From the NCBI RefSeq assembly GCF_014905555.1, contig NZ_BNGS01000017.1:1-64000 (forward strand): DNA of 64,000 nucleotides, given 5' to 3'. The DNA is from Streptomyces sp. Y2F8-2. GTDB taxonomy: Bacteria; Actinomycetota; Actinomycetes; Streptomycetales; Streptomycetaceae. How positions within the stretch are numbered: position 1 is the first letter of the stretch; every line of letters begins with the position of its first letter. Under the pieces are notes generated by a model that saw only the letters and a program-made list of their open reading frames with translations, did no database searches and had not been told where the DNA came from. Made by a program: the position numbers and the translations under genes. Of the stretch, positions 7,660 through 16,064 are shown one piece after another.

Positions 7660-8873
7660 GCTTCCACAGCATGTGGGCGGAGTTGCTGCCGGTCGGCCGC
7701 GACTCCGCCTCCGGTGGCTACCGCCGCTTCGCCTGGACCGGTGCCGATGCCGAGTGCCGGGCCTGGTTCCAGGAGCAGGCGGAAGCCCGGGGACTGGTCC
7801 ACGAAGTCGACCGGAACGGGAACCAGTGGGCCTGGCTGGGGGACCCCGCCCAGGGGGACGCCGTGGTCACCGGGTCCCACCTCGACTCCGTGCCCGACGG
7901 CGGGGCCTTCGACGGGCCTCTCGGGGTCGTGTCCGCCTTCGCCGCGCTCGACGAGCTTCGGAGCAGGAACGTCCGGTTCGCCAAGCCCCTCGGCATCGTC
8001 AACTTCGGCGACGAGGAAGGCGCCCGGTTCGGGCTGGCCTGCGTCGGGTCGCGGCTCGCCGCCGGGCAGCTCACCCGCGAGCAGGCCCACCGGCTCACCG
8101 ACGGAGACGGGGTCACCTTGCCGCGGGCCATGGAGGCCGCCGGGTACGACCCCGACGCCATCGGGGCCGATCCCGAGCGGCTCGCCCGTATCGGCGCGTT
8201 CGTCGAACTGCACGTCGAGCAGGGGCGGGCGCTCGACATCGGCGGGGACGCCGTCGGGGTCGCCAGTGCCATCTGGCCGCACGGCCGGTGGCGGTTCGAC
8301 TTCCGGGGCGAGGCCAACCACGCGGGGACCACCCGGCTCGCCGACCGGCGCGACCCCATGCTGCCGTACGCCGAGACCGTGCTCGCCGCCCGTCGCGAGG
8401 CCGAACTCGCCGGTGCCGTCGCCACCTTCGGGAAGATCGCCGTCGAGCCCAACGGGGTCAACGCGATCCCGTCCCTCGTCCGTGGCTGGCTCGACTCCCG
8501 TGCCGCCGACCAGGCGAGCCTGGACACCGTGCTCGGCGGCATCCAGAAGGCGGCCCGGGAGTGCGCCGAGGCACACGGTGTCGATCTGGACGTGGTGCGC
8601 GAGTCGTTCACGCCGGTCGTCGAGTTCGACCACGCCCTGCGGGACGAACTGGCCCGCATCCTCGGCCGGGACACCGGCCTGACCGTGCCCGTCCTCGGGA
8701 CCGGGGCGGGACACGATGCCGGGATCCTCTCGGGGAGCATCCCTACCGCCATGCTGTTCGTGCGCAACCCCACGGGCGTGTCGCACTCCCCGGCCGAGTA
8801 CGCCGCCGAGGACGACTGCCTGGCCGGGGTGGCCGCACTCGCCGACGTACTGGAAGGGCTGGTGTGCAGGTGA
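7656..8873 (+). CDS. M20-family amidohydrolase (allantoate amidohydrolase/hydantoinase-like), candidate N-formylglutamate deformylase
   Basis: A 405-residue metal-dependent M20/M28-type hydrolase of the Zn-dependent amidase/carbamoylase group. Metal-ligand motifs are visible: GSHLDSVPDGGAFDGPLG, FGDEEGARFG, ELHVEQGRALD and, near the end, GAGHDAG. Annotation pipelines usually call it allantoate amidohydrolase. It sits inside the hut operon between hutU and hutF, with GTGA overlap on one side and 10-nt overlap on the other. HutF makes N-formylglutamate and no HutG is present, so hydrolysis of N-formylglutamate to glutamate and formate is the economical guess. That assignment is inference; the family is certain. 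Confidence 0.88.
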   Translation: MSFHSMWAELLPVGRDSASGGYRRFAWTGADAECRAWFQEQAEARGLVHEVDRNGNQWAWLGDPAQGDAVVTGSHLDSVPDGGAFDGPLGVVSAFAALDELRSRNVRFAKPLGIVNFGDEEGARFGLACVGSRLAAGQLTREQAHRLTDGDGVTLPRAMEAAGYDPDAIGADPERLARIGAFVELHVEQGRALDIGGDAVGVASAIWPHGRWRFDFRGEANHAGTTRLADRRDPMLPYAETVLAARREAELAGAVATFGKIAVEPNGVNAIPSLVRGWLDSRAADQASLDTVLGGIQKAARECAEAHGVDLDVVRESFTPVVEFDHALRDELARILGRDTGLTVPVLGTGAGHDAGILSGSIPTAMLFVRNPTGVSHSPAEYAAEDDCLAGVAALADVLEGLVCR

Positions 8874-10204
8874 CACGGACGTACTGGCTGGAGCACGCCT
8901 GGCTCGACCCGGCCGTCGAGCCGGGGGTCGCCCTGGAGGTGGCCGACGGGCGCATCACCGCGGTCCGCACCGGCGTCGACGCCCCACCGCCCGGCGCCGA
9001 GGTCCTGCGCGGGCTGACCCTCCCCGGGCTCGCCAACGCCCACAGCCACGCCTTCCACCGCGCCCTGCGCGGCACCGTCCAGATCGGCTCGGGGACCTTC
9101 TGGACCTGGCGGGAGGTCATGTACTCGTTCGCGGACAGACTGACCCCCGACACGTACCACGCGCTCGCCCGCGCCGTGTACGCGGAGATGGCGCTGGCCG
9201 GGGTCACCGCCGTCGGAGAGTTCCACTACGTGCACCACGCCCCCGGCGGCACCCCCTACGCCGACCCCAACGCCATGGGGGAGGCGCTGATCGTGGCCGC
9301 CGCCGAGGCCGGCATCCGTATCACCCTCCTGGACACCGCCTACCTGTCCGCCGGCTTCGGACAGCCGCCCAACACCCACCAGCTCCGCTTCTCCGACGGC
9401 ACGGCCGAGGCCTGGGCCGAACGCTGTTCAGTTCTCAAGGAACGCGATCACGCACGGATCGGTGCGGCGATCCACTCCGTACGGGCGGTGCCCGCCGAAC
9501 AGTTGGCGACGGTGGCGCGCTGGGCGCAGGAGCGGCGGGCCCCGCTGCATGTGCACCTGTCCGAGCAGACGGCCGAGAACGACGCCTGCCAGGAGGCACA
9601 CGGCCGCACCCCGACCCGGCTCCTCGCCGACCACGGCGTCCTCGGGCCGCGCACCACCGGGGTGCACAACACGCACCTCACGGACGAGGACATCCGGCTG
9701 ATCGGCTCCACCGGCACCGGCACCTGCATGTGCCCCACCACCGAGCGGGACCTCGCCGACGGCATCGGTCCGGCCCCGGCCCTGCAGGCGGCCGGCTCGC
9801 CGCTGTGCCTCGGCTCCGACAGCCACGCCGTCATCGACCTGTTCGAGGAGGCACGCGCGATGGAGCTGAACGAGCGGCTGCGCACCCGCACCCGCGGCCA
9901 CTGGACGGCGGCAGCCCTGCTGCGGGCCGCCTCCGCCGACGGGCACGCCGCGCTCGGCTGGGACGGCGCGGGTGCCCTGGAGCCGGGCGCGCTCGCCGAC
10001 TTCACGACGATCGCGCTCGACTCGGTCAGGACCGCGGGGCCCCTGCCACGGCTGGGCGCCGAGACGGCCGTATTCGCCGCGACGGCAGCGGATGTGCGCC
10101 ATACGGTCGTGGGCGGCCGGCAGGTCGTCCGCGACGGAGCCCACCTGCTCGTACCGGACGTGCCGCGCGCGCTGGCGGACGCCGTCGAAGCCCTGCGCGC
10201 CTGA
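8864..10204 (+). CDS. hutF: Formimidoylglutamate deiminase
   Basis: A 446-residue amidohydrolase-superfamily deaminase that converts N-formimino-L-glutamate to N-formyl-L-glutamate and ammonia. Metal-site motifs are GLANAHSHAFHRALRG near the N-terminus, HVHLSEQ in the middle, and LGSDSHA towards the end. The start is GTG 8864, with GGAAGGG 5 nt before it; GTG 8870, forming a GTGA overlap with the upstream stop, is an alternative two codons later. HutF marks the five-step variant of the hut pathway, which then needs a deformylase. Third gene of the operon. Confidence 0.93.
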   Translation: MQVTRTYWLEHAWLDPAVEPGVALEVADGRITAVRTGVDAPPPGAEVLRGLTLPGLANAHSHAFHRALRGTVQIGSGTFWTWREVMYSFADRLTPDTYHALARAVYAEMALAGVTAVGEFHYVHHAPGGTPYADPNAMGEALIVAAAEAGIRITLLDTAYLSAGFGQPPNTHQLRFSDGTAEAWAERCSVLKERDHARIGAAIHSVRAVPAEQLATVARWAQERRAPLHVHLSEQTAENDACQEAHGRTPTRLLADHGVLGPRTTGVHNTHLTDEDIRLIGSTGTGTCMCPTTERDLADGIGPAPALQAAGSPLCLGSDSHAVIDLFEEARAMELNERLRTRTRGHWTAAALLRAASADGHAALGWDGAGALEPGALADFTTIALDSVRTAGPLPRLGAETAVFAATAADVRHTVVGGRQVVRDGAHLLVPDVPRALADAVEALRA

Positions 10205-10266
10205 CGACCCGAAGCCACACGTCCGCGACGCCGCCCGCCGACGGCCCGGCCACCCACGAGGAACCC

Positions 10267-11439
10267 ATGAGCAGCACCGTCATCACCAACATCGCCAGCC
10301 TGGTCACCAACGACCCCTCCCTCGGTGACAGGTCCCCCCTTGGACTGATCCGGGACGCGGCCCTCGTCATCGACGGCGACCGCGTCTCGTGGACCGGTGA
10401 GTCGAGCAAAGCACCCGCCACTGACAATCGGGTCGACGCCGGCGGCCGCGCTGTGATCCCGGGCTTCGTGGACTCCCACTCGCACCTGGTCTTCGCGGGC
10501 GACCGCACCGAGGAGTTCAACGCCCGCATGTCGGGCCGCGGTTACTCGGCGGGCGGCATCCGCACCACAGTGGCGGCGACCCGGACCGCGACGGACGCGG
10601 AACTGGAGACCAACCTCGTCCGCCACCTCACCGAGGCCCTCCGCCAGGGCACCACCACTTTGGAGACCAAGTCCGGTTACGGCCTCACGGTCCACGACGA
10701 GGAACGCGCCCTGCGGATCGCCTCCGCGCACACCGACGAGGTCACCTACCTCGGCGCCCACATCGTCTCCCCCGACTACGCCGACGACCCGGCCGCCTAC
10801 GTGGCCCTGGTCACCGGCGAGATGCTCGACGCCTGCGCGCCGCACGCCCGCTGGATCGACGTCTTCTGCGAGAAGGGCGCCTTCGACGGCGACCAGGCCC
10901 GCGCGATCCTCACCGCCGGCCGGGAGAAGGGCCTGCACCCGCGGGTCCACGCCAACCAGCTGTCGTACGGCCCCGGCGTGCAGCTCGCCGTCGAACTCGG
11001 CGCGGCCAGCGCCGACCACTGCACGCACCTGACGGACGCCGACGTCGACGCCCTCGCGAACAGCGACACGGTCGCCACCCTGCTGCCGGGCGCCGAGTTC
11101 TCCACCCGCGCCGAGTGGCCCGACGCCCGCCGCCTCCTCGACGCGGGCGTCACGGTCGCCCTGTCCACCGACTGCAACCCCGGCTCGTCCTACACGTCCT
11201 CCGTGCCGTTCTGCATCGCGCTCGCCGTGCGGGACATGCGGATGACCCCGGACGAGGCGCTCTGGTCGGCCACGGCGGGCGGCGCCCGCGCCCTGCGCCG
11301 CACGGACGTCGGCCGCCTCTCCCCGGGCGCCTACGCGGACCTGGCGTTCCTCGACGCCCCGAGCCACGTCCACCTGGCCTACCGCCCGGGCGTGCCCCTG
11401 GTCGACGAGGTGTGGCGGCGGGGCCGGAGGGTCGCCTAG
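10267..11439 (+). CDS. hutI: Imidazolonepropionase
   Basis: A 390-residue amidohydrolase that opens the ring of 4-imidazolone-5-propionate to give N-formimino-L-glutamate, between HutU and HutF. Zinc and substrate signatures are FVDSHSHLVFAGDRTEEF, ETKSGYGLTVHDE, and the metal-binding Asp in STDCNPGSS. The ATG at 10267 follows GAGGAA. It lies 62 nt after hutF, still probably in the same transcript, and is followed directly by a large imperfect palindrome that may end it. Confidence 0.96.
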   Translation: MSSTVITNIASLVTNDPSLGDRSPLGLIRDAALVIDGDRVSWTGESSKAPATDNRVDAGGRAVIPGFVDSHSHLVFAGDRTEEFNARMSGRGYSAGGIRTTVAATRTATDAELETNLVRHLTEALRQGTTTLETKSGYGLTVHDEERALRIASAHTDEVTYLGAHIVSPDYADDPAAYVALVTGEMLDACAPHARWIDVFCEKGAFDGDQARAILTAGREKGLHPRVHANQLSYGPGVQLAVELGAASADHCTHLTDADVDALANSDTVATLLPGAEFSTRAEWPDARRLLDAGVTVALSTDCNPGSSYTSSVPFCIALAVRDMRMTPDEALWSATAGGARALRRTDVGRLSPGAYADLAFLDAPSHVHLAYRPGVPLVDEVWRRGRRVA

Positions 11440-11599
11440 GGCCTCTCGTTTGGATCATGCCGGGCTCCCGGGGCCTGGCACCGTGCCTCGCCGCGTTGTC
11501 GTCGGTTGCCATGGCTCCGCCATGGCGCCCTCCTCCGCCTTGCGATGCACGGCACCAGGCCCCGCTCCCTGATCCGGCCTGATCCAAACGAAAGACCCT
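11440..11599. repeat. Long imperfect palindrome (160 bp), dispersed-repeat-like, at the end of the hut operon
   Basis: The left arm starts immediately after the hutI stop (CTCTCGTTTGGATCATGCCG) and the right arm ends near 11599. Each arm is about 52 nt, and they match at roughly 85-90 percent after reverse complementing; the shared core TTTGGATCA and CCTGGTGCCGTGC-type stretches are easy to see. The middle contains a smaller palindrome (GCCATGGCTCCGCCATGGC). The shape is that of a non-autonomous palindromic element, and I recall similar sequences in other Streptomyces genomes. It could also act as a bidirectional terminator between hutI and the convergent sigma-lectin gene. Confidence 0.75.
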
Positions 11600-11616
11600 A
11601 ACCCTCAGACGCCCTG

Positions 11617-13173
11617 TCAGGCAGCGCCCGCCTTCCAGCGCTGTTCGTCGCCGCCCTGGTCCCACATCAGGAACACCGTGTCGCCGCCGTACGGCGTCAC
11701 CGCGTGGTCCGGAGCGATCGCCGGGCGGATCACTCCGCGGGAGTCGACCGTGAAGCGCAGGTTCTGCCCGTTGCGGCCGTCGACCGAGGAGCACTCCCAG
11801 ATGCCGACGCCCCGGTAGGTGGAGCCGCGGCTGTCCAGGCAGAAGGCGGGGTCGGCCTCCGACTGCAGGACGCCGCGCGAGGTGTCGACGCGCCAGCGCT
11901 GCGTCGGGGACGAGGTGCACGGGGCGGTGATGACGTCGGTGCCCAGGTCCATCACCCCGTCGCGGATGTCCAGGCACAGACCCGAGGCGACGTTCACGAC
12001 TTGGGCGTACGTGCCGTTCGGCGGGTGCGGAGCGGGAGGCTTCGGCTTCGGGGACGCCGGGTGCGTCGTCGCCGTGCGCGAGGGCCTCGGCGTCGGGCTC
12101 GGTGACGTCGTCGGAGTGGGGGAAGGGGACGGGGAGGGCGAGGACGACGGCGTCACCGAGACGGTCGTCGTCACCGTCACGGCGGGCAGCGGCGTCGGCC
12201 TGCGGATCTCGCTCGCGGCCCGCGCCGGCTGCGAACCGCCCGAGGTCATCAGGTAGACCAGCAGCGGAGCCAGTGCCACGCCCACGGCCGTCGCCGCCAG
12301 CGCGAACCGCCGCGAGGGCCACCAGTCGGCGAGCCGGGCCCCGGCGGCCGCACACTGCTCCTCCCCGTCGCCCCTCACGTACGCGGCGCCGCCCCACGGC
12401 AGCAGCCCCTCGGCCAGTGCCGTACGCGGGGCGTCGCGCAGGTGCGACAGCTCCTCGTACGCGGTGGCGCAGTGCACGCAGTACGCCATGTGGGCGTGCA
12501 GATCGGCGCTGTAGCGCGGCTTGTCGGGACGCACCGACTCCTCGATGAGCCGCCGGAAGTCCTGGCAGCGGGGGTTGCCCGAGCCGGCGAGCCGGGTCTT
12601 CAGGACCGACTCGCGCAGCGCCTTGAACGCCGGTTCGATGTCGTACGCCACGTCCTGCGGGGACAGGCCGAGCAGGACCGCCGTGCGCTCCGGCGGCTCC
12701 TGGTCGACCACTGCGTACCAGACCAGCCCCTGCACCCGGACCGGCAGCGCCTGGAACGCCGCCAGCATCGCCGGAGTCACGCCCTCGGGTCCGACCGCGC
12801 TCAGATGCGCCAGCAGCCCCGGATCGAGCCGGGCGGCACGCTCGTCCGTCGCCCATGACTGGGTCACCTGGCCCGCGAGCAGCAGGAGTTGGTGACGCCA
12901 GGGGCCGCGCGGGTCGGCGCCGCGGGCGGTGTCGCGGGCCGCGAGCGCGAACGCCTGCGCGGTCAGTTGCCGGGCCGTCGGCTCGTCGACCGTGCACAGC
13001 CGTGCGTAGCCGAGGACGGCGGCGCGATGGCGCATGCGTAGTTCGCGCAGAGCTGGATACGCGGTCGGGGTGTCCGTTCTCAGCAGTTCGGTGAGGCGGG
13101 CGTCGGGCACCGTACCGTGCATACCGACGCCGGCCTCGACGTCATCGTCGTCGTCCCGCTCCGCCCGGGTCAT
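11617..13173 (-). CDS. Sigma-factor-like / zinc-finger / transmembrane / ricin-B-lectin fusion protein
   Basis: A 518-residue multidomain protein. Residues about 27-107 resemble the ECF sigma region 2 helical fold, and 143-195 resemble region 4 (LPVRVQGLVWYAVV, PPERTAVLLGLS). A putative zinc site H228-x3-C232-x2-C235 (HMAYCVHC) is like that of ZAS anti-sigma factors. A membrane helix at 290-309 follows, then about 60 residues of Ser/Thr/Pro linker, and a C-terminal ricin-type beta-trefoil (387-518, with CLDIRDGV, QRWRVDTS and CLDSRGS). Start at ATG 13173, GGAGG 8 nt upstream. ECF-type factors with C-terminal zinc-finger, TM and carbohydrate-binding domains are known in actinomycetes. The role inferred is sensing extracellular glycan. 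DNA-binding competence is unproven. Confidence 0.82.
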   Translation of the reverse strand: MTRAERDDDDDVEAGVGMHGTVPDARLTELLRTDTPTAYPALRELRMRHRAAVLGYARLCTVDEPTARQLTAQAFALAARDTARGADPRGPWRHQLLLLAGQVTQSWATDERAARLDPGLLAHLSAVGPEGVTPAMLAAFQALPVRVQGLVWYAVVDQEPPERTAVLLGLSPQDVAYDIEPAFKALRESVLKTRLAGSGNPRCQDFRRLIEESVRPDKPRYSADLHAHMAYCVHCATAYEELSHLRDAPRTALAEGLLPWGGAAYVRGDGEEQCAAAGARLADWWPSRRFALAATAVGVALAPLLVYLMTSGGSQPARAASEIRRPTPLPAVTVTTTVSVTPSSSPSPSPSPTPTTSPSPTPRPSRTATTHPASPKPKPPAPHPPNGTYAQVVNVASGLCLDIRDGVMDLGTDVITAPCTSSPTQRWRVDTSRGVLQSEADPAFCLDSRGSTYRGVGIWECSSVDGRNGQNLRFTVDSRGVIRPAIAPDHAVTPYGGDTVFLMWDQGGDEQRWKAGAA

Positions 13174-13500
13174 CCCGCTGCCTCCTCGCAGCCCGCGTGT
13201 GTCGGCCGGCACGCCTGGGACCCAGACATACCGGCCGGTAGCGAGTGACCATAGTGAGGGAAGTCACTCTGCGGGAAAAGGGGTTCCCGCGGGTAACCGG
13301 GGAACGCGTTATGAGCGGGTGATGAACGGCAGCGAAACGACGTGTGAGACACCTGTCGAACGCAAGTCGCCCGGTGCCCGGCCGAGTTCGGGGATTCGGC
13401 CGGACACCGGGCGGCTGGTACCACTCGGCAGGTGCCACGTGGCGCGCGTCACTCACCGCGTACCGCGGCGGGCTTCACTCGTCGCCCACCGCGGCAGGGC

Positions 13501-14421
13501 TCACTCCTCGACGGTGAGGCCCTTCCGCAGGCGTCCCAGGGTGCGGGACAGCAGTCGTGACACGTGCATCTGCGAGATGCCCAGCTCCTCGCCTATCTCC
13601 GACTGCGTCATGTTGGCCACGAAGCGCAGCGAGAGGATCTTCCGGTCACGCTGCGGAAGTTCGGCGATCAGCGGCTTCAGGGACTCGACGTACTCGATGC
13701 CCTCGAGCCCGTGGTCCTCGTAGCCGATGCGGTCCGCGAGCGCACCCTCGGAGTCGTCCTCCTCGGGCTGGGCGTCGAGGGAGCTGGCCGTATACGCGTT
13801 CGACGCGGCCATGCCTTCGACGACCTCCTCGTTGGAGATGCCGAGGCGCTCTGCCAGCTCGGCCACGGTGGGTGCGCGGTCGAGCTTCTGGGCCAGTTCG
13901 TCGCCGGCCTTGGCCAGGTCGAGGCGGAGTTCCTGGAGCCGGCGCGGGACACGGACCGACCAGGAGGTGTCGCGGAAGAAGCGCTTGATCTCACCGACGA
14001 TCGTCGGCATCGCGAAAGTGGGGAACTCGACGCCTCGGCTGAGTTCGAACCGGTCGATGGCCTTTATCAGGCCGATCGTGCCCACCTGGACGATGTCCTC
14101 CATCGGCTCGCTGCGCGAGCGGAAGCGGGAGGCGGCGAACTTCACCAGGGCCAGGTTCAGTTCGACGAGCGTGTTGCGCACGTACGAATATTCGTGCGTG
14201 CCTTCTTCGAGTGACTCGAGCCTCTCGAAGAGAGTCTTGGACAGGGCCCGGGCGTCGACCGGTCCCACTTCGTCGTACGGGGGAATCTCCGGTAGATCGG
14301 CGAGGCCGTCGGGCCCGGTGGGGCCTTCGTGGTCGGCCAGGCCGTAGCCGTGGTCCGGTCGTTCCAGGGGGGTTGTCGACGTCGCCCTCTGGGTCTGCGA
14401 TGCGTCGAGCCGGGGTGACAT
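13501..14421 (-). CDS. sigI: SigB/SigF-type alternative RNA polymerase sigma factor
   Basis: A 306-residue sigma factor with regions 2, 3 and 4. Region 2 includes LVKFAASRFRSRSEPMEDIVQVGTIG and FPTFAMPTIVGEIKRFFRD, typical of the stress-response SigB group. Region 4 ends with MTQSEIGEELGISQMHVSRL. I chose ATG 14421 because GGAGG lies 5 nt upstream; several upstream in-frame ATGs lack this. It is divergent from an anti-anti-sigma gene, followed by an ATPase-type anti-sigma gene, the arrangement of SCO3068-3066 in S. coelicolor where SigI, ArsI and PrsI form a partner-switching unit. The symbol is assigned from that context. Confidence 0.88.
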   Translation of the reverse strand: MSPRLDASQTQRATSTTPLERPDHGYGLADHEGPTGPDGLADLPEIPPYDEVGPVDARALSKTLFERLESLEEGTHEYSYVRNTLVELNLALVKFAASRFRSRSEPMEDIVQVGTIGLIKAIDRFELSRGVEFPTFAMPTIVGEIKRFFRDTSWSVRVPRRLQELRLDLAKAGDELAQKLDRAPTVAELAERLGISNEEVVEGMAASNAYTASSLDAQPEEDDSEGALADRIGYEDHGLEGIEYVESLKPLIAELPQRDRKILSLRFVANMTQSEIGEELGISQMHVSRLLSRTLGRLRKGLTVEE

Positions 14422-14672
14422 GATGTCCTCCATCGTTGTCGGCATATGGCCGCCGATGCCCATATGTGCACTGCGGTGTGCGGCGCCCTCCAAAGCCGGC
14501 CGTGTTGAATAGGTGTCTGTACTAGGCCTACCCGCTTTCGTTGGCCGTTCGCAAGTGCGTACTGTGGCGAAATGTCCGAATTGGTAGGGTTGTTCGGGTG
14601 CCGAGAGGCGCACAGAGGGCGTAATGTTCGAGGGCGTCCAGCATCAACCACGACGGTCGGGAGAGAGACGGC

Positions 14673-15041
14673 ATGGACCGCGGGACGGTCGGCAGCGCAC
14701 AGTCGGGCCGGCTTCTGGTCGAGGTGCGACAAGAAGGCACGAGTGCCGTCGTGACCCCGGCGGGTGAGTTGGATCACCACACCGCCGATCTGCTGCGCGA
14801 ACCTCTCGAGGACTGCCTCGAGAAGGGGTCCTCGCGCCTGGTCGTCGACTGCTCGAGGCTGGAGTTCTGCGACTCCACCGGGCTCAACGTCCTGCTCTCC
14901 GCCCGGCTGAAGGCCGAGTCCGCGGGTGGTGGGGTCCATCTCGTGGGGATGCAGCCGGTGGTGGCCCGGGTCTTCGAGATCACCGGAGCGGACGCCGTCT
15001 TCACCGTCCACGACACGCTGGACGCGGCGCTGGCCGAGTGA
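14673..15041 (+). CDS. arsI: STAS-domain anti-anti-sigma factor
   Basis: A 122-residue STAS domain protein of the SpoIIAA/RsbV type. The phosphorylation site lies in FCDSTGLN (Ser68). In this family, the kinase-like anti-sigma factor phosphorylates that serine, and the unphosphorylated form pulls the anti-sigma factor off its sigma factor. The ATG at 14673 follows GGGAGAGAG. It is divergent from sigI with 251 bp between the starts, and 254 bp upstream of the anti-sigma gene. The name follows the S. coelicolor SigI/ArsI/PrsI system by synteny. Confidence 0.88.
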   Translation: MDRGTVGSAQSGRLLVEVRQEGTSAVVTPAGELDHHTADLLREPLEDCLEKGSSRLVVDCSRLEFCDSTGLNVLLSARLKAESAGGGVHLVGMQPVVARVFEITGADAVFTVHDTLDAALAE

Positions 15042-15295
15042 CGCCGCCGATGCTTCGCGCTCCGGGTCCCTCCGCGTTATCGGCACGTTACGCGCGTCAC
15101 AGATCGCCGACCGAATCCATGGGTGTTCCGGCGGTCCGGTCGGGCAGGAGACATGCTGACCATGTCGGCGGTGAGGGCGAAAGCCGCAAGAAAAGGGCCT
15201 CGAACGCACGGCACGAGCAACAATCGACGGATACCACGTCGACCCCGTACCGAGTCTTGAATCGTGAACTGGTGAATCGGTGAGGTGAAGCGCTG

Positions 15296-15838
15296 ATGAG
15301 CACCACCCGGCCCTACCCGCCGGGCGACCGCGGCCCCGAGCCCAGCGGCGCTTCCGGAACGCCCGCGCAGGGCCCGTCGGGCGAGGGTGCCTCGTCCGGT
15401 GTGCCCGGGGAGGCGGCGTCCTCCTCCACCCGGCAGGTCCGCAGGATGAGCTTCGCGGGCGAGAGCGGTGTCGTTCCGCTCGCCCGCGACTTCACCCGCC
15501 AGGCGCTGTACGCGTGGGGCTGGCTGCCCGCCGCCACCGCCGACCAGCGGGCCGCGGCCGAGGACGTGCTGCTCGTCGTCTCCGAACTGGTCACCAACGC
15601 GTGCCTGCACGCCGAGGGTCCCGAAGAGCTGTGGATCGCGTGCGACAACAAGGTGCTGCGCATCGAGGTCTCTGACCGGGGGTCCGGACAGCCCGCCCCG
15701 CGCACCCCGCACCGCGCCGGACGACCCGGAGGCCACGGGATGTTCATCGTGCAGCGGCTCTGCCTGGACTGGGGCGTCGTCAGGACCCCCGGCGTCGCCG
15801 GCAAGACGGTATGGGCGGAGCTCGGCGCGCCCGCGTGA
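15296..15838 (+). CDS. prsI: ATP-binding anti-sigma factor (RsbW-like HATPase)
   Basis: A 180-residue GHKL ATPase of the RsbW/SpoIIAB type preceded by about 45 low-complexity Gly/Ser/Pro residues. The N box is VSELVTNACLHA (Glu97, Asn101), the G1 box is EVSDRGSG (Asp127), and the G2 box is PGGHGMFIVQRL. It should bind SigI and keep it inactive, and phosphorylate ArsI. The ATG at 15296 follows GAGGTGAAG. A 23-bp tandem repeat starts inside its last codons and runs past the stop. Name by synteny with S. coelicolor. Confidence 0.88.
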   Translation: MSTTRPYPPGDRGPEPSGASGTPAQGPSGEGASSGVPGEAASSSTRQVRRMSFAGESGVVPLARDFTRQALYAWGWLPAATADQRAAAEDVLLVVSELVTNACLHAEGPEELWIACDNKVLRIEVSDRGSGQPAPRTPHRAGRPGGHGMFIVQRLCLDWGVVRTPGVAGKTVWAELGAPA

Positions 15839-15905
15839 CGCGGCTCGGCGCGCCCGGGTGAGGCGGCTCCGAGCGTCCGTGTGACGCGGCTCGGTCGCCT
15901 CGTGG
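15821..15905. repeat. 23-bp tandem repeat spanning the prsI stop codon
   Basis: Units start at 15821, 15844, 15867 and 15890, exactly 23 bp apart. Each contains GCTCGG or GCTCCG, and the first three contain a GTGAxGCGGCTC core; the last is degenerate. The first unit encodes the end of PrsI, including its TGA, so the stop context is duplicated. The remainder of the region to 16064 has no gene or clear hairpin that I can see. Confidence 0.7.
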
Positions 15906-16064
15906 GTGGGCGACCTCCGGTTACCCAGGGTTCGAACCCTTCTTCGTGCGACACGCCTCGCGCACCCGATCGCCACCGATCCCGCGCGCACTGTGTCTTC
16001 CCTCCCCAAGGCCCCGGGCGTACCTTGACGGCCGATCTGATGTGCCGTCAGGAATGAGGGGACC

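Noticed and set aside
7562..8863. In-frame N-terminal extension of hutF reaching back into hutU
   Set aside because: The extension is an Arg/Pro-rich shadow of the M20 gene; the HutF homology begins at the GTG near 8864.
15925..15960. tRNA-like T-arm (AGGGTTCGAACCCT)
   Set aside because: The stem-loop is present, but no matching acceptor, D-arm or anticodon arm can be found on either strand at the right distance.
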